A DNA stretch of 43,254 nt from assembly GCA_024231855.1 (NCBI GenBank), contig JAAEQD010000313.1, forward strand, positions 1 to 43,254, read 5' to 3'. A program made the translations under genes and the position numbers. The stretch comes from Candidatus Zixiibacteriota bacterium. GTDB taxonomy: Bacteria; Zixibacteria; MSB-5A5; UBA10806; 4484-95. This document shows, in pieces, positions 32,356-41,072 of the stretch (its first letter is position 1; each line of letters opens with the position of its first letter). The notes beneath the pieces are model-generated. The model had not been told where the DNA came from, ran no database searches, and saw only the letters and a program-made list of their open reading frames with translations.

Positions 32356-32796
32356 ATGCCCCGGACCGGCGGCGACTGGTTTATATTCATAGTTCGATTG
32401 GCCGTGGGCGGTTTTTTCGTTTGGGCCTCGGTTGACAAGATCATGCATCCTGAAGCTTTCGCCAAGATCATTCATAATTACCGCATATTACCGCCTGAAT
32501 ATATCAATCTACTGGCGATAGTCCTGCCCTGGATCGAGATCGTTGCCGGCGTTTGTCTGATGGTCGGCTACAAGTATCGTGGCGCCAACCTGCTTATACT
32601 GGGCATGTTGGTAGTATTCATTGTCGCTTTGGCCGCCAGTTACGCCCGAGGCTTGAATATCAACTGCGGATGTTTCAGCACGGCTACATCGGTGAAATCG
32701 AATTTGCTCTGGCGAATTGTCGAGGATATCCTGATGGCTGCCGGTTGCGTTTTAGTATTTTTGAAGAGTAAGCTATTTAAACTATCTCCTGCTTAA
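32356..32796 (+). CDS. DoxX/MauE-family membrane protein
   Basis: A 146-residue protein with four predicted membrane helices. The ATG at 32356 is used because it follows GGAGG and lies one base after the rhodanese stop; an upstream GTG at 32323 would overlap that gene. FVWASVDKIMHPEAFAKIIHNYRILP matches DoxX/MauE proteins in pieces such as WASVDKIMHPEAFAKII; NINCGCFSTA is the Cys pair typical of the MauE-like branch, which is linked to disulfide or quinone chemistry. Pairing with a rhodanese fits an extracytoplasmic thiol-redox role. Confidence 0.87.
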   Translation: MPRTGGDWFIFIVRLAVGGFFVWASVDKIMHPEAFAKIIHNYRILPPEYINLLAIVLPWIEIVAGVCLMVGYKYRGANLLILGMLVVFIVALAASYARGLNINCGCFSTATSVKSNLLWRIVEDILMAAGCVLVFLKSKLFKLSPA

Positions 32797-33018
32797 TATT
32801 CATATAAGTTCGTGATAATTGTAGGTCATGCCTACTTGGGGCATGACGAGCCCGCTAACAGTGGCAGTGGCCATGGCAGTTCAAGCCCCGAGTAGGCTTG
32901 ACCTACGCCGGTTGTCAGGAAGGGAATCCTGACTGCCTTTTCCCTTCGCGAAGTAACCCACCCCGCGCTTGAGGCCGCGGGATGGGGCACCCAGCTTACC
33001 GATATTAGATAATTCATC
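32797..33018. repeat. Palindrome-rich intergenic region
   Basis: A long imperfect inverted repeat has arms 32821-32847 and 32880-32906 (27 bp each, about 23 matching by eye) around a 32-base centre. It is followed by a hairpin at 32914-32933 (GTCAGGA/TCCTGAC) and another at 32962-32981 (CCCGCG/CGCGGG). No gene is seen. The arms are GC-rich compared with nearby spacers. The layout is like a small non-autonomous or REP-like element. Confidence 0.65.
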
Positions 33019-33060
33019 GCAAAAACAAATAAGCGCCCGAAACAAGTCTCAGGCGCTTAT
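33019..33060 (-). terminator. Strong hairpin terminator of the MoeA-like gene
   Basis: The arms ATAAGCGCC (33029-33037) and GGCGCTTAT (33052-33060) are extended inward by pairs including G-U. On the minus strand the stem is followed by TTGTTTTTG. It lies about 50 bases after the stop at 33113. Confidence 0.85.
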
Positions 33061-33112
33061 CATTTTCCACCGATTGCTTTAATATTAGCTATCGTCTTTG
33101 CAACCCTCCGGG

Positions 33113-34351
33113 CTAATACGCGTTAACATGATTACTAACCACGGGATCGGCCAGAATTTGCACCGTCACTTTCGAGCCGGCGCTGAGATAACCTGAATTA
33201 GCCGGTATAACGATCAATCCATTAGCCGTAGAAAAAGCACGAATAGAATTCGACTTTTTCAATTCCGGAGTGACATCAAAACCGGTATCGGAAATTGACA
33301 CCGTACCTCTGGTAAAACTGGTCGATCCGTTATCGGCTCTTAAATCGCGAGTTAAGGTAGCCTGGACCTCGGTTCGTTTTACTATCGGACAGCCGGTCAT
33401 TTTCATTATCGCCGGACGGATAAACTGTTCCAGGATAATGAAGAATGAAAACGGATGACCGGAGAGTCCGAAAACCGGAATATCACCGCAAATACCGAAT
33501 ATAAACGGCCGAGCCGGTTTAATTGCCACTCTCCAGAATTTTATGTCCATGCCAAGCTGCTCCAGCATTCTCTTGGCAAACGTAAAATCATCCATCGATG
33601 GCCCGACCGTACTGATGAACATGTCATAATCGAGGCCTTCGATAATTTTCGTTTGAATTGACTGTTTATCGTTGCCGGCCAGGCCCAGGTCGACCGGTTC
33701 GGCGCCATATTCGGATAATTGGGAATACAGTGTATACCGATTCGACGGCCTAATAGTATTGGCCGGTAGCGGACCGCAATTATCTGCCAAACCTTTGCCG
33801 CTTGTTAAAAATGCTATCCTTGGATTACGGTGGCATTCAACCTCGGTTATACCGATCGCGGACATCATGCCGATATCATGAGCATTAAGTTTTTTGCCTT
33901 TGGCTAATGTAAGCGTTCCCTTTGAGATATCTTCCCCCTTGAAGCGAATGTGGTCGCCGCTGGGAACGGATTTGTATACCAGCACTTTTTTGCTGGTTTG
34001 ACGGACTACATGTTCCTCCTGAATCACGCAATCAGCGTCTTTTGGAATTTGCGCTCCTGATGAAATTTTGACAATGTGTTTCGGCTTAAGCTGTTTATCC
34101 CAACTGCTGCCTGGCATCAATTCTCCATCAAGAGACAATTGTATAGGCTTGTTGGCGCTGGTATTGGCAATATCTTCCGATCTCAAGGCATAGCCGTTTA
34201 TTGCTGCATAATCGAAGGATGGTATGTTCTCTGCTGAGACGATATCTTCACCTAATACCCGTCCTCTGGCGCTTAGTATCGGGACCTTTACGGATTCCAA
34301 TACATCCATAGAGTCTAAAACAATCTGAACTGCTTTCTCAACGGAAATCAT
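33113..34351 (-). CDS. MoeA-like molybdopterin molybdotransferase homologue with altered motifs
   Basis: A 412-residue protein with the full MoeA domain order: MoeA N (SFDYAAINGYALR, residues 46-58; HIRFKGEDISKG), MPT-binding/MogA-like domain (about 175-310) and the C-terminal barrel (330-400). Several hallmark sites differ: the MDGYA Asp is Asn52 (INGYA), TGDEL reads TSGKGL (183-188), the GG-x-S-x-G-x-x-D loop reads VGPSMDDF (249-256), and LPGNP reads LSGHP (296-300). GEDI and the KPxxP segment (KPARP) remain. It may be a divergent paralogue with reduced or changed activity. No other moa/mog genes are in the window. RBS GAGAGGGG precedes the ATG. Confidence 0.88.
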   Translation of the reverse strand: MISVEKAVQIVLDSMDVLESVKVPILSARGRVLGEDIVSAENIPSFDYAAINGYALRSEDIANTSANKPIQLSLDGELMPGSSWDKQLKPKHIVKISSGAQIPKDADCVIQEEHVVRQTSKKVLVYKSVPSGDHIRFKGEDISKGTLTLAKGKKLNAHDIGMMSAIGITEVECHRNPRIAFLTSGKGLADNCGPLPANTIRPSNRYTLYSQLSEYGAEPVDLGLAGNDKQSIQTKIIEGLDYDMFISTVGPSMDDFTFAKRMLEQLGMDIKFWRVAIKPARPFIFGICGDIPVFGLSGHPFSFFIILEQFIRPAIMKMTGCPIVKRTEVQATLTRDLRADNGSTSFTRGTVSISDTGFDVTPELKKSNSIRAFSTANGLIVIPANSGYLSAGSKVTVQILADPVVSNHVNAY

Positions 34352-34507
34352 TATCCCCTCTCAATTTTTTAACACAACTGAAGAAGCACTTATATCATTA
34401 TATGATATATACACACCACAGCTAAGGAACTCTTCTTTGACCGGGAGATTAAAAAGAGTTGTCCCCTCCTTGCCTTAGAATTATGGTATAATACTACTTC
34501 GATGTCA

Positions 34508-34545
34508 AGAAAAAAATCCCTGTAATTTCAATTAATTACAGGGAT
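34508..34545 (-). terminator. Hairpin terminator of the S41 protease gene
   Basis: A 12-bp stem AATCCCTGTAAT/ATTACAGGGATT (34515-34526 and 34534-34545) is followed on the minus strand by TTTTTTCTT. It lies 24 bases after the gene's stop at 34569. Confidence 0.9.
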
Positions 34546-34568
34546 TATAATTTACTATTAAGCTAATG

Positions 34569-36245
34569 TTAACCGTTAGGAACCAGAATAGAAGTGTATT
34601 CCTTGCGTGATGTTAGTATTTCGATCGCTTTTTCAACATAAGGATCGCTCTTTAAAATATTTTGACGATAGACCGCTTTTTCGCCGAATTGCTTGGTTAA
34701 AATATCTCTTTTTATCGAACGTTTGATATAATCGATGCTTTCATCAAACTGCTTTACCTTATCAGCCTCGATTTGGTTTTCCAGATTTTCGATATGTTGA
34801 GCGTAATCATCGGTTTTATCCATGTCCTCTATCGTTTCTTTCAGAGCCTCCAGATCGATTTCCAGTTCCGATTTATATGTAAACTCTTTTTCTTTGGTAA
34901 ATTGCCTGAACTCATCGATCATTTCCTCGGTTACGACGAAATCTTCCTTAATATCCCCGTTGGTAGTGGTATATTTCACCGAGAAGTCAAAAAACATCGA
35001 TAAACGTTCGAGGTTAATTTCCAGCGCGTTGAGTCTATCTTCATCGATTTCTATATCAGGGACAACGCCACCGCCGCCATATACAACTCGTCCACCCCTG
35101 GTGGTAAACATCTCTTTCTCGGTTTCACTTACCGATTCGTCACCATCGACTATTTCGAGATCTTCGGGATGTCTTGTGGATCTTGAATCTTTTTGGATAC
35201 ATCTTCCCGAAGGAACATACCATTTGGCTGTTGTCAGCTTAAGGGCGGTATTATCAGATAACGGATAAACCTGCTGAACCAGGCCCTTACCGAATGTCGG
35301 ATTGCCAATAATGATGCCGCGATCCCAATCCTGAATTGAACCGGCGACAATCTCCGAAGCGGAGGCCGACATGGTATTGACTAATATCACAACCGGTATC
35401 GATGGGTCTAATAACGGCTCGCCCTGAGCGTATAATGTCCGATCCTGATCGGCGGTACGTCCCTTAGTGGAGGTTACTTCCGAACCTTTGGGCAGGAAAT
35501 AATTGGCGACTTTAACGGCCTGGTCCAGAAGACCGCCGCCATTGGAACGTAAGTCGAATATCACGCCTTCAACATTGTCGTTGGCGATTGCTTTGAAAGC
35601 CTCATCGAGTTCGGCATCAGCCTCCTCGCCGAATCTGGCCAATCTGACATAGCCCAGTTTCATGCCATCCCGCTCGAAAGTTGTATAGAAAGGCACGGTC
35701 TTAAGCTCGATTACCGCTCTTTCGATCGTATATTCCAAAGGCTCGTCGACACCTTCACGTTCTATCGAAATCGTTACGGTTGTCCCCGCCGGGCCTCTCA
35801 TCAAATTAGAGGCGTCCATGGTGCTCATCCCCTGCGTCGATTCGCCGTCAATTTCGGTAATCTTATCTCCGGCGCGCAGTCCCATACGATATGCCGGCGT
35901 GCCCTCCATCGGTGAGACGACCGTTACGATTTCATCTTTGAGCATTATGGTCATTCCCAAACCAGAATATTTACCTTTTGTGGCTTCCTGCAAACGGTCA
36001 AAATCTTTTCGTTCCAAAAATTCGGAGAAGGGGTCAAGCATGTCCATCATACCCCTTACGCCGGAATAGATTAGTTCTTTGGAATCGACTTCATCTACAT
36101 AACGAGCAGATATTCGGAATGCTATATCGGTGGATAACCTGGAATAACTATATAAAGAGTCGCCAGATTTCTGGGCGGTCGCGGATAATATTATCAGTAC
36201 TGACAATATGCTGAAGACTGCAATAATTCCGACTTTTTTAAACAC
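34569..36245 (-). CDS. Carboxy-terminal processing peptidase (S41, CtpA-type)
   Basis: A 558-residue protease from the GTG at 36245, chosen because AGGAGG lies 4 bases upstream and a membrane anchor follows directly (VFKKVGIIAVFSILSVLIIL); longer frames from upstream would add implausible residues. A PDZ domain (about 90-175) carries GKYSGLGMTIML and GLRAGDKITEIDG. The S41 core has GVIFDLRSNGGGLLDQAV, the catalytic Ser in NTMSASASEIVAGSIQD and the Lys in PTFGKGLVQQVY. A further about 180 residues with coiled-coil character make up the C-terminus. It cleaves tails of envelope proteins. It is 70 bp from the membrane SpeE-like gene upstream. Confidence 0.95.
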   Translation of the reverse strand: MFKKVGIIAVFSILSVLIILSATAQKSGDSLYSYSRLSTDIAFRISARYVDEVDSKELIYSGVRGMMDMLDPFSEFLERKDFDRLQEATKGKYSGLGMTIMLKDEIVTVVSPMEGTPAYRMGLRAGDKITEIDGESTQGMSTMDASNLMRGPAGTTVTISIEREGVDEPLEYTIERAVIELKTVPFYTTFERDGMKLGYVRLARFGEEADAELDEAFKAIANDNVEGVIFDLRSNGGGLLDQAVKVANYFLPKGSEVTSTKGRTADQDRTLYAQGEPLLDPSIPVVILVNTMSASASEIVAGSIQDWDRGIIIGNPTFGKGLVQQVYPLSDNTALKLTTAKWYVPSGRCIQKDSRSTRHPEDLEIVDGDESVSETEKEMFTTRGGRVVYGGGGVVPDIEIDEDRLNALEINLERLSMFFDFSVKYTTTNGDIKEDFVVTEEMIDEFRQFTKEKEFTYKSELEIDLEALKETIEDMDKTDDYAQHIENLENQIEADKVKQFDESIDYIKRSIKRDILTKQFGEKAVYRQNILKSDPYVEKAIEILTSRKEYTSILVPNG

Positions 36246-36315
36246 TTTTCCTCCTGATGAAAAGATATTAACCTCTAATTCCAATAGGTTGAATATTACA
36301 TCAACCTGTATATAA

Positions 36316-38415
36316 CTAATACTTACATATTCCCCTATTTGTTGCAAGAAGTACAAATGATATGGCGATTAGAGCGACTAATACTTCATGTATCGAAATT
36401 GTCGCCAATAGAATCCCCAAACCAATCGCCGTGCCAACCATCGCGCCGCCGAGATCAAAGCCATAGGGCAGGCCTGGCTTTGAGTCGAACTTGTTGGCGC
36501 ACAAGGTGAATCCAAAACCTCCTGCGAATCCCGCTAAAACGTTAATTATCAACAAAACCAATTTGGAATCATGTGTCAACAAAAATAATCCCGACAACAA
36601 AATATACAGCAAAAACGTCAGGATCAAACCTCTATTAATTGTTTTCGGCATCTTATTCCTATCAGTATAGTAAGTACCTGAAAAAGCTCCGGCGGCCATG
36701 CCAAGCATGAACAGCCCTATAATTACTCCTAAAGCGATATATAGATAACCACCTTGAAGTTGGATATAATAAAAAATCAATATTTCGAATAAAAATGAGG
36801 CCAAGCCGAAATAGATAATATTCACCAAGCCTATGAATTTCTTCCCCGTAAAGCCGCTAAATACAAATGCCATCAGTACAATACAAAACAAAGTTACAGC
36901 TATAGATGATTTATTTATATATTTTTCAAAGCTAAAAGTCAGGCCCATCTTGGAGAAATAATATGACAAGCCATGCCCGATTGTCAGGTCGCCCGAAATT
37001 TCATTTATGCCTGATAGTTGGTTTTCGGTCTGTTCGATTTTGAAACTGTTAAGTCTCACATTTATCAACTCTGGGGTCATATAGGGAGAATCTATAGCGA
37101 GTTCGGCAAGATTTTCAATCATCCGCGTTGGCTCTAGATCGACATCATTACCGGCGATAAAAATCAGGTTTTGGCCGGGAATGAAGCCAACCTTTCCGAA
37201 AATCGCTAGCAAATTGACGTAAATATCGGAAAGCCGGCAACGTAAATCATCCCGCCAGATACCTTCGTATGCGGGAACTGTTATAGATAATATGCCGTTC
37301 TCGGTCAGACTTTCTCGACAGAGGCTAAAAAATCGAGCCGTTTCCAGGCGATGCTCATAAAGCGAAAGAAGCGGACCCAGATTGATAGCGATAGCATCAA
37401 AACGCCGTCTATTTATATCGAAAAACGCTATTGGATCGGTTATCCGGCATATTTCGATTGCTGGCATATGTTCTGCCTTCAAAGCGGCTTGCCAGGTATC
37501 ATCCGGGAAGATGAATAAGCCGCTCAAACGCGAAGGAATATAATTATCCACCATATGAGTTTCCGCGCCAACAAAGGCGATGTTTCTTATATCTGGTTTT
37601 GCTAAATAAGGCCAGTAGAATATTTCCTGTCCGGTAATCATATCAGGAAAGTCGGCCACTTTCATACCGCCCGAATACAACGATAATAATTCGCCTGTTT
37701 GAATGGTATCGTAACGCACCAATCTTCCGGAGAGCGACTTTTTAAGTTCGAACGGCCGATAACGATACTTCAACAGCTTATCCTCAATACTATCGCCTAA
37801 TCTTGCCACTAATATGATCACTCCGGCTATCAGCAATAATGCTTTAAGTAATTTGTAATCGCGCAAAACTCGCGTGAAGCAGATTATCGCAATGAATAGC
37901 AGGTAGGAAAAGTCCCTGCCCTCAAAGGAATAATAAATCGTTATCGCCAGTCCACCCGCTAAAGCGCCCAGAGCTTCACCCCAATATGTCTTGCCGGAAC
38001 GCCCCTTCCCTTCTAGCCTGTTGGCGATAGACGAAAATAATCCGCCGTTTAATAAGCATACCGGCAGCAACGCGATAGTAATCGTCAGAAAATACTGCGA
38101 CGGTTGGATCAATTGCCCCGGTAGACTATTTGTAAATTGCGGAGCAAGATAAAACAATGAAGCTGATACGAAGCTGAATAATCCAAGCGCGAAAAATAAA
38201 AATACCGGTCTAATCGTTTTTATCAGTAATGAACCTATGCCGGAAAATAACAGCCAGAGGAAGAAATACAGACTGAGATATACCTCGTTCCCACCGGCAA
38301 AACTCACCGCCAGACGGGCATACACTACCTGGATAGATATGCTTATAAAGCCTAAATAAAAGGCGCCGGGAACTAATCCCAAACGCCGGGTATCGTAGTT
38401 TGGCAAGAGGGACAT
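36316..38415 (-). CDS. Membrane protein with embedded spermidine-synthase-like domain
   Basis: A 699-residue protein: about six to seven N-terminal membrane helices (residues 12-215), a soluble Rossmann-like domain (about 225-470) and about six more helices (495-690). The middle domain follows the spermidine synthase pattern (DTIQTGELLSLYSGGMKV; RFFSLCRESLTENGILSITV). The SAM-binding loop normally GGGDG reads FVGAETH, and the catalytic Asp position reads AINLGP, so aminopropyl transfer is doubtful. Such fused proteins are common in environmental genomes and have no known role. It overlaps the radical SAM gene by 43 bp, so the two are co-expressed. Confidence 0.82.
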   Translation of the reverse strand: MSLLPNYDTRRLGLVPGAFYLGFISISIQVVYARLAVSFAGGNEVYLSLYFFLWLLFSGIGSLLIKTIRPVFLFFALGLFSFVSASLFYLAPQFTNSLPGQLIQPSQYFLTITIALLPVCLLNGGLFSSIANRLEGKGRSGKTYWGEALGALAGGLAITIYYSFEGRDFSYLLFIAIICFTRVLRDYKLLKALLLIAGVIILVARLGDSIEDKLLKYRYRPFELKKSLSGRLVRYDTIQTGELLSLYSGGMKVADFPDMITGQEIFYWPYLAKPDIRNIAFVGAETHMVDNYIPSRLSGLFIFPDDTWQAALKAEHMPAIEICRITDPIAFFDINRRRFDAIAINLGPLLSLYEHRLETARFFSLCRESLTENGILSITVPAYEGIWRDDLRCRLSDIYVNLLAIFGKVGFIPGQNLIFIAGNDVDLEPTRMIENLAELAIDSPYMTPELINVRLNSFKIEQTENQLSGINEISGDLTIGHGLSYYFSKMGLTFSFEKYINKSSIAVTLFCIVLMAFVFSGFTGKKFIGLVNIIYFGLASFLFEILIFYYIQLQGGYLYIALGVIIGLFMLGMAAGAFSGTYYTDRNKMPKTINRGLILTFLLYILLSGLFLLTHDSKLVLLIINVLAGFAGGFGFTLCANKFDSKPGLPYGFDLGGAMVGTAIGLGILLATISIHEVLVALIAISFVLLATNRGICKY

Positions 38416-39500
38416 TTTCCACCGTCAAGTTTATTAGCGGTTATCTGAAATCCTCGTCTTCCAATCAATAACTTGCCGCAATGATGGCAATAAGTGTTTT
38501 CGGTATCATGCCCGTAAACGTTTCCGATGTAACAATAATGCAGGCCCTTTTCCCTGGCGACTGAATGAGCCCGCTCAAGTGATACCAGAGGGGTCATGGT
38601 CAGGTTTTGCAGCAGGTATGATGGATGAAAACGAGTGAAATGAATCGGTACATCCGGGCCAAGGTTATCTAAAAGCCAGTCACACAGATCGGAAATTTCG
38701 CTTTCATCATCATTGAGTCCGGGTAACATCAGGTAGACTATCTCAAGCCACGTGCCTGATTTCTTAATCGTCACCAGTGTATCTAAAACGGGCTGGAGCG
38801 CGCTATTGCATATTTCCTTGTAATAACTTTCGGTAAAGGCTTTCAGATCGATCTTAATCGCGTCCACCAGGCCAATCAGTTCCAGGAGAGGATCTTTCTC
38901 AATATAGCCGGCTGTTACGACTGTCGATCTGATATCTCTGCTTTTCGCCGCGATCGCGCAATCGAACATATACTCAAAGAAGATCGTTGGCTCGGAATAC
39001 GTATAAGCGATTGAAGGACAGTTATTATCATTCGCGACGCGGGCGCAGTCATCGGGTGTCATTGCGATATGGTTAACGTCTTCCGGCCGGAATTGGGAGA
39101 TAGTCCAGTTCTGGCAGAATTTGCAATTCATATTGCAGCCGGCGGTAGCAATCGAGAAAGCGTTTGTGCCCGGTAGAAAATGAAAAAACGGTTTCTTCTC
39201 TATCGGATCAATATTGGACGAGCAAACCCTGGAATGAACCAATGTGTAATACTCGCCGCCGATATTTTCCCGTACTCCGCAATAGCCCCTTTCCAGGTCG
39301 CTGACAATACATTTACGGGGGCATAACCGGCATTCTACTATACCATTCCCGAGTTTTTCATAAAATTGGGCCGGGTAATGATATTTGGATAACGCCGGAT
39401 TATCCGAAGACATTTCATCCGCCCGAACCAGGGCAATTTTCGGACACAAAGCCAGGCCGCCGCCTATAGCTGTGGTCATTATAAATTGCCGTCTATGCAT
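38373..39500 (-). CDS. amrS: AmmeMemoRadiSam-system radical SAM enzyme with Tat-like signal
   Basis: A 375-residue protein. MHRRQFIMTTAIGGGLALCP looks like a twin-arginine signal or anchor, so this enzyme may act on the outer face of the membrane. Conserved cysteines in VECRLCPRKC and YCGVR precede the radical SAM motif C122-x3-C126-x2-C129 (AGCNMNCKFCQNW). TYSEPTIFFEYM and VDAIKIDLKAF follow, and a C-terminal four-Cys site (YCHHCGKLL, GKCPSCQ) could hold zinc. The whole chain matches the AmmeMemoRadiSam family. The usual partners, AMMECR1-like and Memo-like proteins, are not in the window. It sits between a lipoprotein gene (3 bp upstream) and the membrane SpeE-like gene (overlapping). Confidence 0.9.
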   Translation of the reverse strand: MHRRQFIMTTAIGGGLALCPKIALVRADEMSSDNPALSKYHYPAQFYEKLGNGIVECRLCPRKCIVSDLERGYCGVRENIGGEYYTLVHSRVCSSNIDPIEKKPFFHFLPGTNAFSIATAGCNMNCKFCQNWTISQFRPEDVNHIAMTPDDCARVANDNNCPSIAYTYSEPTIFFEYMFDCAIAAKSRDIRSTVVTAGYIEKDPLLELIGLVDAIKIDLKAFTESYYKEICNSALQPVLDTLVTIKKSGTWLEIVYLMLPGLNDDESEISDLCDWLLDNLGPDVPIHFTRFHPSYLLQNLTMTPLVSLERAHSVAREKGLHYCYIGNVYGHDTENTYCHHCGKLLIGRRGFQITANKLDGGKCPSCQTTIPGVWD

Positions 39501-39503
39501 AGT

Positions 39504-40298
39504 TTAACCTTCCAGTAAAGGCAGATCCAGCAAGCCCATATCGTATTCGGTGTCGGGAAATATCGTAATATCAGTATTGAAAAGCGAATCGTAAATTAAA
39601 GTATCGGACCCTCTGGGGGCGACTAAAACATCATACAATCCTTCAGGCAAGCCATAAAAGCCGAAGAGATTTAGATCAAACTCACTTATCGTAAATGAAT
39701 ACGCCTCCGTACTGTCGTGTTCAAACAGATAGATATTGGCCCGTGGCTCGGTTGATCCGATAATCGAACCGGTTGAATCGAAATCGATAAAGGTCATTTC
39801 CGGAGAAAAACGATATACATCCTCGCCAGCGTCATAACTTATTGATCTTGCAAGGTTGATATCGATTAGCGCCTGAGTGTCTCGATCCGTATTGATGACG
39901 ATAATGCCATCGGCGAAGCCCGAAGCATTTACCGTATCCATAAATTGCAGTTCGCGCGAAACGCCTCCGACTATTACTCGGCCGTCGCCAAAAGATACTT
40001 TCAGCCCGCCAATTCGGCCCAATTGGAAATCCCGACTAAGAATAAGCAGACGGTTGCCGTTGCGCAGACTGGTTAGCTCGACGGTTCGCGGCCCGGCATA
40101 GATATTGGTCCAGGTGCTTGTTTCAAGCGTTGATCTGGTGGCGATCGTATCGATTGTCAGGTAAACCGAATCGTAGTCGGCCAGGGCGTCCTGAACATAT
40201 AACTCGAATCGCCCGGTTAACGGTCCCTCCGGTTTGTCCGTACATCCGGCGATAAATACAAGAGCTAATAGCATTAGCAAGAATAATGACCTGATCAT
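39504..40298 (-). CDS. DUF4382-like lipoprotein
   Basis: A 264-residue lipoprotein; MIRSLFLLMLLALVFIAGC ends in a lipobox (FIAGC, Cys19), so it is lipid-anchored outside the cytoplasm. The first half (GRFELYVQDALADYDSVYLT, ILSRDFQLGRIGGLKVSFGDG) has the pattern of DUF4382; the second half (about 180-255: YSFTISEFDLNLFGFYGLPEG) resembles a small CarboxypepD_reg or prealbumin-like fold. The ATG follows TGGAGG. It lies 3 bp before the Tat-type radical SAM gene, which suggests a shared envelope job. No function is known. Confidence 0.8.
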   Translation of the reverse strand: MIRSLFLLMLLALVFIAGCTDKPEGPLTGRFELYVQDALADYDSVYLTIDTIATRSTLETSTWTNIYAGPRTVELTSLRNGNRLLILSRDFQLGRIGGLKVSFGDGRVIVGGVSRELQFMDTVNASGFADGIIVINTDRDTQALIDINLARSISYDAGEDVYRFSPEMTFIDFDSTGSIIGSTEPRANIYLFEHDSTEAYSFTISEFDLNLFGFYGLPEGLYDVLVAPRGSDTLIYDSLFNTDITIFPDTEYDMGLLDLPLLEG

Positions 40299-40419
40299 AT
40301 TAACCTCCAGTTAGAAACTATCGGGATTATTAACTTTTTTCAAGATATTTTTAACTATGCGTGGTCCGCATGGTCCGGTTTTACTAAAACATTCGCGATA
40401 TCGTAGTCCGGGTGCTCAA

Positions 40420-41067
40420 TCATCCCAATACTTTTTTGGTGTTTTTAAAATGCGTTTTGGCTACCTGGTTAAGTTTATCCTGACCGTGCTTCTGGACGAA
40501 CCTGACGATAGCCTGATCGGTAGGCGCCCCGGCTCCGGCGTGCAAATCCACTCCGTGTGTTTTGGACAATGACTCCAGGCGAAATAAAAATTCGGCTCGG
40601 GCTATAATCGAGGCGGCGGCGACCGCCGGATTGATTTCAGCCTTATGCCGTTGAATAAGCTTGATTTTTTGGCCCTTTTCCTGCAAGGCGTTTAAAACGA
40701 GCTGTTCCTTACCGAACTGATCGGTCAGTACATTGTCGCAGTCTACCTTTTGAAGCAGGTTTTCGATAGCTTTGGCATGCGCCCAGGCCAACAAACGATT
40801 AAGGTTTTTCATTTTCGCGTAGAGTTGATTGTATTTATCGGGACCGATAACAATCAGGTTGAAGGGGCACAGATTTTTTATCGAGGCGGCCAGTTTTTTC
40901 ACGCGTCCGTTGGCGATTTTCTTGGAGTCCCTGACACCAATTCCGGTCAATTCGGCGTGAATCTTATCGTTTAAGTAACAGGCGGCGACAACTAACGGGC
41001 CGAAATAGTCACCTTTACCGGCCTCGTCGGTGCCGATAAGACCTGTCGCGATTAAATCTTCATGCAC
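40420..41067 (-). CDS. rnhC: Ribonuclease HIII, short form without N-terminal domain
   Basis: A 215-residue RNase H2/H3-fold enzyme. TGLIGTDEAGKGDYFGPLVV is the RNase HIII version of the catalytic start (Asp-Glu pair), VRDSKKI the substrate loop, NVLTDQFG the third acidic residue, and AVAAASIIARAEFL the typical helix. Family members usually have about 300 residues with a TBP-like substrate-binding domain in front; here the catalytic domain starts at residue about 9. The start is GTG at 41067, 5 bp after the efp stop, so the gene is coupled to efp. It would remove RNA from RNA-DNA hybrids. Confidence 0.9.
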   Translation of the reverse strand: MHEDLIATGLIGTDEAGKGDYFGPLVVAACYLNDKIHAELTGIGVRDSKKIANGRVKKLAASIKNLCPFNLIVIGPDKYNQLYAKMKNLNRLLAWAHAKAIENLLQKVDCDNVLTDQFGKEQLVLNALQEKGQKIKLIQRHKAEINPAVAAASIIARAEFLFRLESLSKTHGVDLHAGAGAPTDQAIVRFVQKHGQDKLNQVAKTHFKNTKKVLG

Positions 41068-41072
41068 TTTAT

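Noticed and set aside
36246..36356. An N-terminal extension of the S41 protease
   Set aside because: The GTG at 36245 follows AGGAGG and is directly followed by the membrane anchor; the upstream residues do not fit the family.
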